DNA from: Coprinopsis marcescibilis | Taxonomy: Eukaryota > Basidiomycota > Agaricomycetes > Agaricales > Psathyrellaceae | Length of the DNA: 64,000 nucleotides | Assembly: GCA_004369085.1 (NCBI GenBank) | Contig: ML210258.1 | Coordinates: 32,801 to 96,800, forward strand | Reading direction: 5' to 3' | Part shown: positions 34,662 through 44,655 of the stretch, piece by piece | Layout: each line of letters starts with the position of its first letter | How positions within the stretch are numbered: the stretch's first letter is position 1 | The notes under the pieces: generated by a model | Seen by the model: only the letters and a program-made list of their open reading frames with translations | Database searches by the model: none | What the model was told of the DNA's origin: nothing | Translations under genes and position numbers: made by a program

Positions 34662-36830
34662 ATGGCTTCCAACATGACTATTGCCAATCCAGGTTTGATT
34701 GTTGTTGTCTCCTCCGTTGTCTTCTTATGGCTGAGGCGACGAAGCCGCTTTGCACATCCTTATCCACCTTCCCCTCCTGGTGGACTTCCTTTGCTCGGAA
34801 ACGCTCTCCAGCTGCCAATAAAACATGAGTGGGAGACCTATGAGCGCTGGGGGAAGGAGCTAGGTTCGTATGCAGGTTGTCGTTAAAGACCGATTATTGA
34901 CATAATTTTGGCAGGCACGGACATAATGTATCTCAATGCAGCAGGGACCCAGTTGGTGATACTCAACAGCCTTGACGACACAAAGTATCTGCTTGAAACG
35001 AGGTCTGCTAAATACTCTTCAAGGTATGTAGGCTATCGGTAAACATGGGAAAATCCGTTGAGTAAGGTGTGATATAGGGGATCGTTCCCAATGGTTAATG
35101 AGCTGTGCGTGGTTCTGCTTGACTCCTATGACTTTACTCCTGTTAAACTAGTGCGAACAGGATGGGCTTCAACTGGATAATGCCCGTCCTTCCATATACC
35201 GATGCCAAATGGAAAGCCCAGCGTCGAATGTTCAGCCAGTACTTCCATGCTAGCGACAAAGGCGCATACGAGCAACAAGTCACTCAAGTCATTAGAAGGA
35301 TGGCTGTGCGGTTTGTAGATGCTCCAGAGAACTTTATGCGGCACGCTAGACTGTAAGTTCACGTATTTTCTGGACTAGGGCAATGTTTCACTCTACTTCG
35401 TCTAGCATGGTAGGGGGAGTTGGCTTCTCTCTCGCGTACGGAATTGAAGCCGACCGAGAGAACGATCCGAACATAATTTTGGCGGAAAAGGCGCTTGGTA
35501 TCGCCTTTGATGCCTCATTGCCTGGAAAGCGATATCTCGTCGATTTAATCCCCGCCATGAAATATATCCCGGAGTGGTTCCCGGGGGCTAACTTCCAGAA
35601 GGATGCCAAAGAGGGGCGACGGCTGATGAACGAGTTCCTTAATACTCCATTCGCTCAGGCAGAGCAAGCAGCTGTGAGTTTATTTCCAGTGGAGAGACCT
35701 GTCATTTATTCTCATATCTGGGTCTAGCTGCGGGGAACCATTCTTCCATCCCTTGTATCTAGAGCCATGGATGACATCAGGGACGGGATATACCCTGACC
35801 CAGATCTAGCCTACCAAACTATGAAGGAGACCGCTGCTACGTTCTATGCTGGTAACTTTGACTTTTGACCTTAATGTTAATGCAGGTTTACAAAGATTCC
35901 CAGCTGCATCGGCGACCACAACGACTAGTGTCAACAACTTCATCCTTTCCATGATGATGCACCCCGATATCCAAAAGAAGGCTCAAAAGGAGTTGGACTC
36001 TGTGGTTGGCTCCGGAAGACTTCCGCAATTTAGTGATGCGCCTCAACTTCCGTATATCTTCGCTGTTCTTAAAGAATCGATGAGGTGAGTAGTACCTTTT
36101 AAGGCTCTCTCTGATTTTCTGATACTATGCCATTCGAACAGATGGCGACCAACGTCTGGACTCGGTGAGCACATTATTCGCTAGGTGATTTTTAATGTAA
36201 TTGGACGATCTTATGACTTAACTACAGGGTTGCCACATATGTGCGTAGAAGACGATATCTACAAGGGCTATCTTATTCCCAAAGGGGCGCTTGTCATGGC
36301 CAACCAATGGTAGGAATTACCTCAAGCCGAGTGGTATGGCATCACTGACCAAGTGTATTCACAAGGCTCATGCAGCAGAACCCAGTCAAATATCCCGAGC
36401 CACATAAATTCATCCCAGAAAGGTTCCTAACAGCCGACGGGAAGCCAAATACAGATGCTCCCGACCCCTATGAAGTATCTTTCGGATTTGGAAGAAGGTA
36501 AGCTCCTTATTTCGTTTAGCCGCGCAAACATAATACCGATTATAATTATCTACAGGGTTTGTCCTGGCTCTCACATCGCCACTGCCATCAACTTTATGGC
36601 GGCTGCTACGCTTCTGTCTCTATTCGAGATCAGCAAACCTTTAGATGAACATGGCAAGGAGATCGAACCGTCGATGGAAGTTACAACTGGAGTTACTGCG
36701 TGAGTAAGCAAGCCTATTTGATTCATAGACCAATGTTGACTCCGAGTATAGCCAACCATTGCCGTTTAAATGCTCCTTCACGCTCAGAAGCAAGTACGCC
36801 GAAGACCTGATTCGGTCTTCGGTTGAATAA
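34662..36830 (+). CDS. cytochrome P450 monooxygenase
   Basis: Twelve exons, 34662-34863, 34915-35023, 35078-35104, 35161-35352, 35406-35673, 35728-35851, 35904-36084, 36142-36164, 36228-36309, 36366-36497, 36556-36699 and 36752-36830, encode 520 residues. An N-terminal membrane anchor (LIVVVSSVVFLWL) is followed by the proline hinge PYPPSPPGGLPLLGN. The ExxR of the K helix is E365-S-M-R368, the PERF motif is residues 420-423, and the haem-binding FGFGRRVCPGSHIA places the thiolate ligand at Cys449. The I-helix motif normally A/G-G-x-D/E-T-T reads AASATT (308-313), lacking the acidic residue. Resembles secondary-metabolism P450s of Agaricomycetes; substrate unknown. No pathway partners are seen nearby. 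Membrane-bound, ER. Confidence 0.9.
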
Positions 36831-37103
36831 CCTGATAAGCAATATCTGGTGTCTTGGGAAATCCATCATTCATTTCCACGAATTCGATAAGCATTCACCC
36901 GATATGTATCGGATGTCTGAACATACCCTATCTTCATCTTCCTAGACTTTAATATATACCATTTTGCCCGATCGTCCGTCCCTCCCAGATATCGCTGACA
37001 TCATGTGGATCTTGGTGAAACAGCATCCTCAGACTAGCTATAGCTATAGTTGACCGACCACTGATCACGGCTGCAGAAAACTCTTCATTGACCATTCCCA
37101 ATC

Positions 37104-37517
37104 ATGCCATTCGCCCAAACGCTCGCCTTTACGTACCCAGCCATGCGTCTCCGATTGCCAACTCCGAGTCCCGCCTTCTACCGCCATTACTACGTACAGA
37201 AGCAAATGCTACAGAATAGATCCTTCACCTGGCAGAAGGCAGGCAACGAGCAGTCCCAAGGCCACATTGAAGGACGTCCAAACTACCTGGGACCAAACAT
37301 CGAGGCAACCTACGCCAAAGAAGGACACGAGGCGAGGAGCAGATCTGACTCGCCGTTGGATGCCGCGTCCACGAAAAAGAAACTTCGGGCAAGCTCGGGC
37401 GGTACAGGCAATCCAGAGATGATTGGCACGGTGGAGCAGGTTGGGAGCGCATCAGCGACCGCTCAGTATTTTGACCAGATTGACCGGGAGCGGAGGGATA
37501 CCGCCGTCGTTGGGTGA
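37104..37517 (+). CDS. small uncharacterised protein
   Basis: A single-exon reading frame of 137 residues. The N terminus (MPFAQTLAFTYPAMRLRLPT) is basic and amphipathic, possibly a mitochondrial targeting sequence, followed by Tyr/His-rich and then charged, Ser/Gly-rich sequence ending in GSASATAQYFDQIDRERRD. The balanced composition suggests a real gene, but I do not recognise the family. The stop overlaps a strong donor (GTGAGT at 37514), so the protein might instead be spliced onto sequence downstream, where 37514-37903 is also open. Weak promoter evidence only. Confidence 0.5.
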   Translation: MPFAQTLAFTYPAMRLRLPTPSPAFYRHYYVQKQMLQNRSFTWQKAGNEQSQGHIEGRPNYLGPNIEATYAKEGHEARSRSDSPLDAASTKKKLRASSGGTGNPEMIGTVEQVGSASATAQYFDQIDRERRDTAVVG

Positions 37518-37903
37518 GTGCCGACCCACGCTGGAAAGAAAATGCAGCACTGGAGGCAAGCGCAAGCCGCTCCTCTTTACCTGGTCAGTCTCACGTCATG
37601 TCATTCATCGATTCGATCCATGTTGAATCGGCGGTTCATTCTCAGATGCAGATCGCATGTAGTGTTCTTTCGTTTGTAGCATTTCTGTCTTGCACGGCTG
37701 GCAAAACCATAGGCTATGTGTGCGCAGCGGTAACTGTTTGGGCGCTTACAACGTTGTCGGGCGCGTATAGGATAATTGCCGCGTGTAATGCATTCGTTGC
37801 CAGAGTCATGACTGTGAAAATCCTACTCAAGAGTAGGCTGTGCCTCGACAAAATAGAGAATGGAAGTCCGCCAGATTCGCTGTGTCATTCGACTTCGCCG
37901 TGA
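37514..37903 (+). CDS. possible small membrane protein or downstream exon of the preceding gene
   Basis: An open frame of 129 codons. The middle contains two adjacent hydrophobic segments (CSVLSFVAFLSCTAGKTIGY and VCAAVTVWALTTLSGAYRII) like a helical hairpin. An internal ATG at about 37598 would give a shorter protein. It overlaps the stop of the gene at 37104-37517 by four bases, and the strong donor there makes a spliced exon equally possible. Could also be non-coding. Confidence 0.25.
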   Translation: MSADPRWKENAALEASASRSSLPGQSHVMSFIDSIHVESAVHSQMQIACSVLSFVAFLSCTAGKTIGYVCAAVTVWALTTLSGAYRIIAACNAFVARVMTVKILLKSRLCLDKIENGSPPDSLCHSTSP

Positions 37904-38141
37904 GATATCCGTCAACACAAATGGGCTGCGAAACTCACATAGGGTGCACCGACAGAATCACACAGTGGAATTAGCGGTCAGACTACAGATGAATAGCACA
38001 CTCCTCACTACATGTAGCGGTATATCGTTTCGACCTGGCCTTTGGCACAATGAAACGTAGTTTAACCCAAAAGAAAAGAAAGGAAAAAAGCCTGAGGCCC
38101 CCATGTACAGCAGGACATCCGCGAGACCATTGACACTTTTG

Positions 38142-38579
38142 CTATTCAACGATAATGACATTCTCTGAGCTACCCTCTTGGGTTTAGTCCTAGTTCTAGA
38201 AGCCTTCTTCTTGGATACTGCTTTTCCTTCGCTTGATCAAGTTAGCCTACAGCGTATGTTTTTGGCACACAGCGAGATGCTCACATGTCTTTTAAATTAT
38301 CATTACCTGCGTTCAACCAGCCCATATCTTGAAGACCATCGTCTTGTGTTTCAGACGTTCCGAGGAGACCTGAATCTCTCGAGCTCCCTCCAATCTGATC
38401 GAGGGGCGAGCGATACGCCCCATCTTGTTTACGAGACTTTTCTCTAAAAACGGTACATCATGGATTTCAGGCTGGAACCGAGTTGACTTGTGTGTCAGTA
38501 CGTACGGCTTGGGTCGACCTCTGCCTCGTCCTAGTACCACAAGGGTGCTGCTAGTGCCTATGAGTGTCCTGGGTCCCAT
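38142..38579 (-). pseudogene. broken copy of the SDSD-tail family (remnant of a member-1-like gene)
   Basis: Minus strand. Exon 1 (38506-38579) ends in the AT-hook-like GRGRGRPKP at a GTACGT donor in the same phase and the same codon as intron 1 of the gene at 1163-1790 (RRPRPKP). Exon 2 (38307-38443) begins PEKSRKQDGAYRSP, matching PEGPSKQDGAYNPS there. Further on, a Lys-rich stretch leads to a relic of the tail at 38142-38165: the V/I core is present (ENVIIVE) but a stop follows immediately and the frame of the basic segment differs from it by one base. No acceptor after exon 2 keeps an open frame. I read this as a decayed paralogue. Confidence 0.5.
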
Positions 38580-39558
38580 CGAAGGTAAGAAAAGGAATGA
38601 AGAAGGATTGCCGTGAAACGGTGATGGGGGGATCCTGATTCCTCAGAACCTGGACCAATGACTCACACAGGACTCCTGTGTTCCAAACTTAGCACTCAGT
38701 AGTCAACTTTAAGCTGAGAACTATTGGCGATAGTTTGAGCATTTATGGCCATTGAATCATTTCTATCGGAAGGTACAAGCTCGAGAAACCTGACTTAGTT
38801 GAATCTGTCACTCAGTACCTTGGAACTGACACCGGCTTGCAGACTCGATGCAAATTCACAACAGGACCAAGACCAGTGCGAATAAGCTTAGTCGCTCTCT
38901 CGTCGTGTCCGAGTCAGTTATATGTACCTTTTAGCAAAGGTTTGGCAAGGAAACCATCGCCACCTCCAAAGGTTGGGTATGTTGTGAACAAGGCTCCATC
39001 GCTTCAAGCCTGATCCAAATATCTTCGACATATTTCTTAAAGATCAAATGGGCATTGTACTGTATATTTACTCGGCTATGTTACTGTCGCCGAAGTCCAC
39101 TAGGAAGTGATACCCTTTTGAGACACCTTGTTCGAATATGCTGGCCCTGGTAAGAAGTTTGCGACTTTTAACTTGAATTATGGGGTTGTTATTCCAAGGG
39201 CAGGTCGACGTTGATAGTTGAGCCAGCGTGTCAGCTCCAAAAGAAACTAGGGGCAACTTGATCCGCCTGGTACTTATTTCCAGACACCTCCTGATACCTC
39301 TCCCAAACGCTTCTTTGAGCTCTACATACCCGATTAACAGCGGAAGCTGTTGATTGATGCCGCCATTGACATGCCCTGACATGGCTCAACGATCCAAATA
39401 GGGGCTAGTCAACGCGCGACCTTTAGCCGCCTTTGCGCGTGTGTTCCGCTTGATCCAGAAACGCTAGTCGGATACTTGATATGAGTAAGGGTCCGGGTTT
39501 GAGGGACGGGGGGACTCACGGATGCATTGTCCCACTTAAGACCTTGACAAGATCCACT
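38580..39558. other. gene-poor stretch, 979 bp
   Basis: A 104-codon minus-strand ORF at 39068-39382 has protein-like composition (for example INQQLPLLIGYVELKEAFGR) but no domain I recognise and no partner exons. It may be a relic. Nothing else seen. Confidence 0.35.
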
Positions 39559-40474
39559 TTAACGAAATCCGGGTTCGGTTTTCGTGAATTCAACAGACCC
39601 CCGCTTGGTCCTTGGGAGGAGCACTCGTGTTGGCTTGGCAGATGCGATGTTACGAGCCAGAACACGACATTCTCCTTCGTCACTATCGCTGTCACTGACG
39701 ACAATGATTGCATTCCTCCGGTTCCTTGAGGGATTGGCAGAACGTTTTGTCTCGATCGTCTTACGGCGCTGAACTGGTCGTTCGCGCAATGTCATCATTC
39801 CAGAACGCATCAAAGGCTTGTGTTCAGTGTCGCTTTCACTGAGGCCGTTCTAGAGACTCTTTAGGGAGATGTATATGAAGATTTCGCGAAAGTATCGCAC
39901 CATTGGTGAATCTTTGACTAAAGAACTCGCAGGCTGGCGACTTGTTTGCGAGCATCGTTTGCCCATTGAATGTCTGTCATTCAAGGTAAGTAGTTGGATA
40001 CCGGAGTGGTAGGTTACCGCACTACTCACTCTGGATCGCGTCGATACATATCACTAGTTGTTTTGCTTTTAGGCCAAGTAGCTTCGTCATCTTCCACGTT
40101 GAGCCACTCTACCCCGCTATCCTGCCCGTCCGGTTCCTTGCGTTTTGACTCTCGTTGTTCCAGCTGAAGCCAATCCTGATACCCGGCGTAGGCACTGTCC
40201 AGTTTTCTCGAAATCTCGCTGTAGGGGCCGGGATCAGGGTCATTTAGGACTTCTGAACCTGGTTGACACGCACGGGCGGGGTCTGGCAACTCGACTGCGG
40301 CGACTAGTTATCTTTGTACGGGCCATAGGTACGAATAGCTATCCGGGTGAAAGTTTCGTGAGCTTTGAAACACTCAATGAGTGCCAGGTGGTTTCAACGA
40401 ATCGACTAAGAGTACTCACAACCTTTGTTTTCGGCCTTTGGAATCAAAGTGACTACAACTTTAGAGTGAGCCAT
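39559..40474 (-). CDS. orphan protein with SUMO-interaction-like tail (family member 3), divergent from NACHT-TPR gene
   Basis: Minus-strand model 40423-40474, 40030-40294, 39901-39973 and 39559-39849, 226 residues, all phases consistent; the 128-base first intron and hence the start are the weak points. The middle is acidic and Trp/Glu-rich (DWLQLEQRESKRKEPDGQD). Exon 4 opens with NGLSESDTE, continues with Arg/Lys-rich sequence and carries RNRRNAIIVVSDSDSDEGE, the V/I core plus SDSD tail found at the very end of the gene at 2361-3243 (RRNVVIIVSDSDDE). Here about 35 basic residues follow the motif. Its start codon is only 150 bases from that of the NLR-type gene at 40625, in head-to-head orientation. 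Function unknown. Confidence 0.6.
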
Positions 40475-40624
40475 GCGTCAATGGTATACCAGTACTGCCT
40501 TGCGTCTCACAGCGCGGGTGCGATGATGGTGTGCCAATGATCGGATTGAGTATATCTCTTGCATCAAACGTCGACGCCGCACAGACCACTTATTCATTAC
40601 CACCTCTTTCCGAATCGCCGTAGT
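40475..40624. promoter_or_regulatory. divergent promoter between tail-family gene and NACHT-TPR gene
   Basis: 150 bases between two opposed start codons; the two genes must share regulatory sequence if both starts are right. No TATA box obvious. Confidence 0.4.
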
Positions 40625-43600
40625 ATGTCAATGAAGGATGAAAGAGTTCAACCAAATGATTCGACGGAGACGGACAAGCAACTTACGTCAAAGGTTGGGA
40701 GGCTGTTCATACGAGCTCCCTCACCCGATCGGTTAGGACATAGTGGTAAGTGCTACAGTTTATTTGTACTGTATCTAGCCCCTCAAAACCATGAATCTCA
40801 GCTCATCACCACGACATCCGAAGCGAAGGGGTGGACCTGAAGGCCAATAATGGGATGCCATTGGCTCATGATGCAAGCAACCACAACACCAACCAGTCAG
40901 GGGATCGGACTAGAATGGACCGGAATCGATTGGATAAGACTCGCCCAGGTGCAGAGGTGTTCGCAGGAGCAAATGACGTTCGTTTGGACAATGTTCAGAT
41001 GACTGTTGTTGGGGGTGATATGCATACAACGACAGTCAACCAAAACTTCCGTGAGTTAAAGGTATCAATCTTGAACTAACCTCGGTGACTAATTTCCTGG
41101 TGCAGACGGAGACACAGAAACACGAGAAGCTGTACGACGTTTGCCTGATCCACAAGGATGCTCATGGGATCCTGATCGCACATGTATCCAAGGAACACGT
41201 CAAATTCACCTCGACGAGATTTCTTCGTGGATAAATGACGATCCTCTTGGAGATACTGCAACCGCAGGATTGTTCTTGATCGGTGATGCAGTTGGGAGCG
41301 GAAAGTCAGCTCTGGCCCACACAGTGTGCCAACGGGCGCACGAAGGAGGATGCCTTCTTTCCAGCTTTTTTTTCGATCGAATGAACCAGCGATCGACATC
41401 CACCAACCTCCTTGCAGCAATTATCCGCGGGCTTTGCAACGTTGGCGAAGACGTCAAGCACGCTATCGGCAAACTCATTGTCGAAGACAATACACTTGCC
41501 TCCGCCCCTCCCATACGGCAGTTTAATGAAATCGTAGTCCCCATCTGTCCGCTACTGCCAACAAACCGGCGCTATGTTATCACTATCGACGCCCTCGACG
41601 AGCTTGATGAACCCGACGTTGTTCTGAAGCTTTTGCGAGAATTCGTGCCACACCTCCCTCGAACATTTCGGATTGTTGCTACCACGCGTCCAGAAAGACG
41701 CATCATGCAGTATCTGGAGAAGCCTCACATCCGATTATCTTCGCACCCTTTGACCGGTGGTCTCAGTCATCGAGACGTGGAAGTTTATGTTCGCGCCCGG
41801 TTGGAAGATGCGGAGTTTGGGACGATGATTATGCCGGAGCTGCTGAATGCATTCGTGGCCAAGGCGGAAGGCGTATTTCTCTGGGCAGCAACAGTGCTAA
41901 ATCACTTGAAACACACTTACGACCCGGTAGCAGAACTCGAGGAGATCATTCAAAACAAGAGCACGTATTGGCGAGAAGACGATGGAGGGACAAAAATTCT
42001 TGATCGTCTCTATCTGCATATCTTGTCTAAACTCAAGTGGGGGGATCAGCGATTTGTGGAAAAGTATCGGCTGGTCGTGGGGGCTCTTGTCACCCTAAGA
42101 GAGCCACTGACCGCTACCGGCCTGTCTTCTCTGTATAAGCCAGACAACGTCTCTGTTTATGATATCCACGCAATCTGCTCCATCCTCAGACCACTCCTAC
42201 GAAATCATTCCCGGGACTCCGCCAACCAACCCGTTCGACTCTTTCACTTCTCGATTCAGGAGTACCTTACTCAGCGGGCACCCGAGCAACACCGCTTGAA
42301 CATCCAGGAACACCATACGAGGCTCTCAAGACTTACACTACTCACCCTCAAGGAAAATCTTACCCTTTCCAAAATCCCAGTGCTAGGATATACAGACGGA
42401 GATTGGGTTTGGAATGTACCTGTTCGCGTCCCGCTCATACCTGTACTGTCCAGGGATGCTATGGCCGAGCATGTGTGGTACGCAACTCGCTTTGTGGACG
42501 GGCATACCCTTGCTATTGAGCAAGACAATGTCGGTAAATTGCACGAACGGTTGATCCGGGACACTTTTCTCCTGGACCCTTGCCCATTGATGGAAGCTAC
42601 GGCGTCGATCGGATCTGTTTTACCAATAGTCGAACTGCAGAAGCAAGCGTTGGTGAGTCCTTGTGTTGGCCTGCAAGTAGCATATCTTGTATTGAATTAC
42701 TTTTCAGGAAATGACGGGGGCGCATTACGATCTTGAACAAAACGCAACGTTGTTCTACGCAATGGCCGCGTGTCTACACAACGTCTCTCGGAGCTCTGAA
42801 GCCATCCCTATCATCAAGCAAACAATCAAGCACCATCTACAAAAGGATTCCAGAGAGCTTCCCATCCGCTCTCAGCAGCAACTCGTTTTGTCTTTGCACC
42901 TCCTTTCATCGTGCTTCTTGAAGCTGCACAAACACGACCCAGCCATTAAAGTAAGCCAGAAAGGCTTGTTTATTGCAAGGCACTTGGGAATATCAAAGCC
43001 AGAAACCTTCCAACCGATACTGGCTCAAGTTTTGCACACTCACAGCGTCATCCTTGCAAGGCTCGACCGGCATGACGAAGCTATCAAGTCGGACATGGAG
43101 ACTGTTGACCTGTTACGCCAATTGGCGAATACCGACCCCTCCAAGTTCCAAAATTCTTTGGCAACTTCACTGCAGAATCTCGCCTGGCAGTTGAATAGGA
43201 ACGGACAAACAGAGGAAGCCGTAGATGCCATAGAGGAAGCCGTGGATCTATTTCGCAGACTAGCAACGAAGGATGGTCCCTCTTTTGACCCAGGGCTTGC
43301 AAGCTCGCTCCACGATTACGCTCTATACCTCGACAATATGGAACAACATGCGGACGCTCTTGCGATCGCGAAGGAAGCTATCGCTATACGCAGAAAGGTA
43401 GCAACTGAAGACAATTCTGCATCATTCTCACTTGCCAATTCACTGCACAATTATGCGGTGTTTCTCGACAAATCGGGATGCTCGGCCGAGGCCCTAGCCG
43501 CCATGCAGGAGGCTATTATTATCCGAAGAGAATTGACACTCAAGAATCGTCCCTCCTTCGAACATCAGCTGGCTAATTCACTACACAACTACGCATCGTA

Positions 43601-44450
43601 TCTCAACGACGCGGGTTATCGCTCAGAAGCTCTCGCCCACATACAAGAAGCTGTTGGCATCCGTCAAGCTCTAGCAGCCAAATTGCCATCTGAATTTGAG
43701 CCAGACTTGGCCAGCTCGCTCCATGATCATGCCACATACCTCACCGAATCAAAACGTCATTCGGAAGCGCTGAAGCCGGGCGAGGAAGCCATCGCAATAC
43801 GACGTACGCTCGCAGCACGGGATCCAATCACATTCGAACCTTTACTCTCGGATACTCTCCTCAACCATGCAGACAACCTAGACAGGTGCAAAAGGCCGTT
43901 GGAAGCTAGGGGAGTATTTTCAGAGGCCACTGGCATTCTTCGCAAGCTGGTGGCCAGGAATTCCAGTGACTCGGATGAAGAGACCGTTAAGTTGGCAGTC
44001 AATCTCAACAACTATGCATTTATGCTCTCCCATCTCCCGGGTCACGAGGAAGAATCTATAGACGTAGCAAGAGAATCGGCCGCCATCCACCGCCAGCTGT
44101 TTTTGCGCGATCCTTCCAGGTTCCTGGTCAACCATGTAAACGCGATCGCCATGGTTGCTCGCTGCTTGAACTCGTGCGCACGTTACGAAGAGGCGGCGAC
44201 ACTGGCACAGGAAGCACTCGACCTACACCGCGAAACAGTGGCTAACGACCCTGCAAGTTTCCCTGACGAAGCCGCCGCGATCATCTTGGTTGTATGTGGG
44301 CAAACTCTTGCCAACGTCGGCCGAGCTGCTGAGGCTTGTGGGCTTGTCAAATGGGCCATTGATGTCTTTAGCCAGGACCGATCTAAATTCAATGACGGGT
44401 TGGAGGAGGCCAATCGTGTATTTGCTGCTGTGTCTCGTCTCGAAGATTAA
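40625..44450 (+). CDS. NACHT-TPR protein (NLR-type receptor/STAND ATPase)
   Basis: Exons 40625-40745, 40802-41050, 41106-42652 and 42708-44450 join to 1219 residues. The N-terminal 125 residues are polar with no enzyme domain but include FAGANDVRLDNVQMTVVGGD at about 94-113, a Gly/Asn-rich segment typical of Agaricomycete NACHT proteins just before the ATPase. The NACHT has Walker A GDAVGSGKSA (Lys190) and Walker B VITIDALDEL (Asp285, Asp288, Glu289), then the sensor-type ATTRPERR and a winged-helix-like part ending near residue 600. From about 640 to the end are tetratricopeptide repeats of 42-43 residues with the motif LANSLHNYAxxLxxxGxxxEAL, several nearly identical. Such proteins oligomerise on ligand recognition and are thought to mediate fungal non-self recognition or cell death. 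Catalytic motifs are intact. Confidence 0.9.
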
Positions 44451-44655
44451 TTTGATATATCTTTCGGACGTTGTGTATTCGTACAATTGCTCGGCTGTAA
44501 GCACTGAAGTTCGTTGTACCAATACAAAAAAAGCATAAGCATTGTGGCCACTTTGACAGGAGTCCCTGCATCAAAAAGGATATGCAATTAAATAGAAGGG
44601 TAAGTCTTAATATGCATATACGCCCATAAGTATGGGCTTGTAAACATCGAAGATG

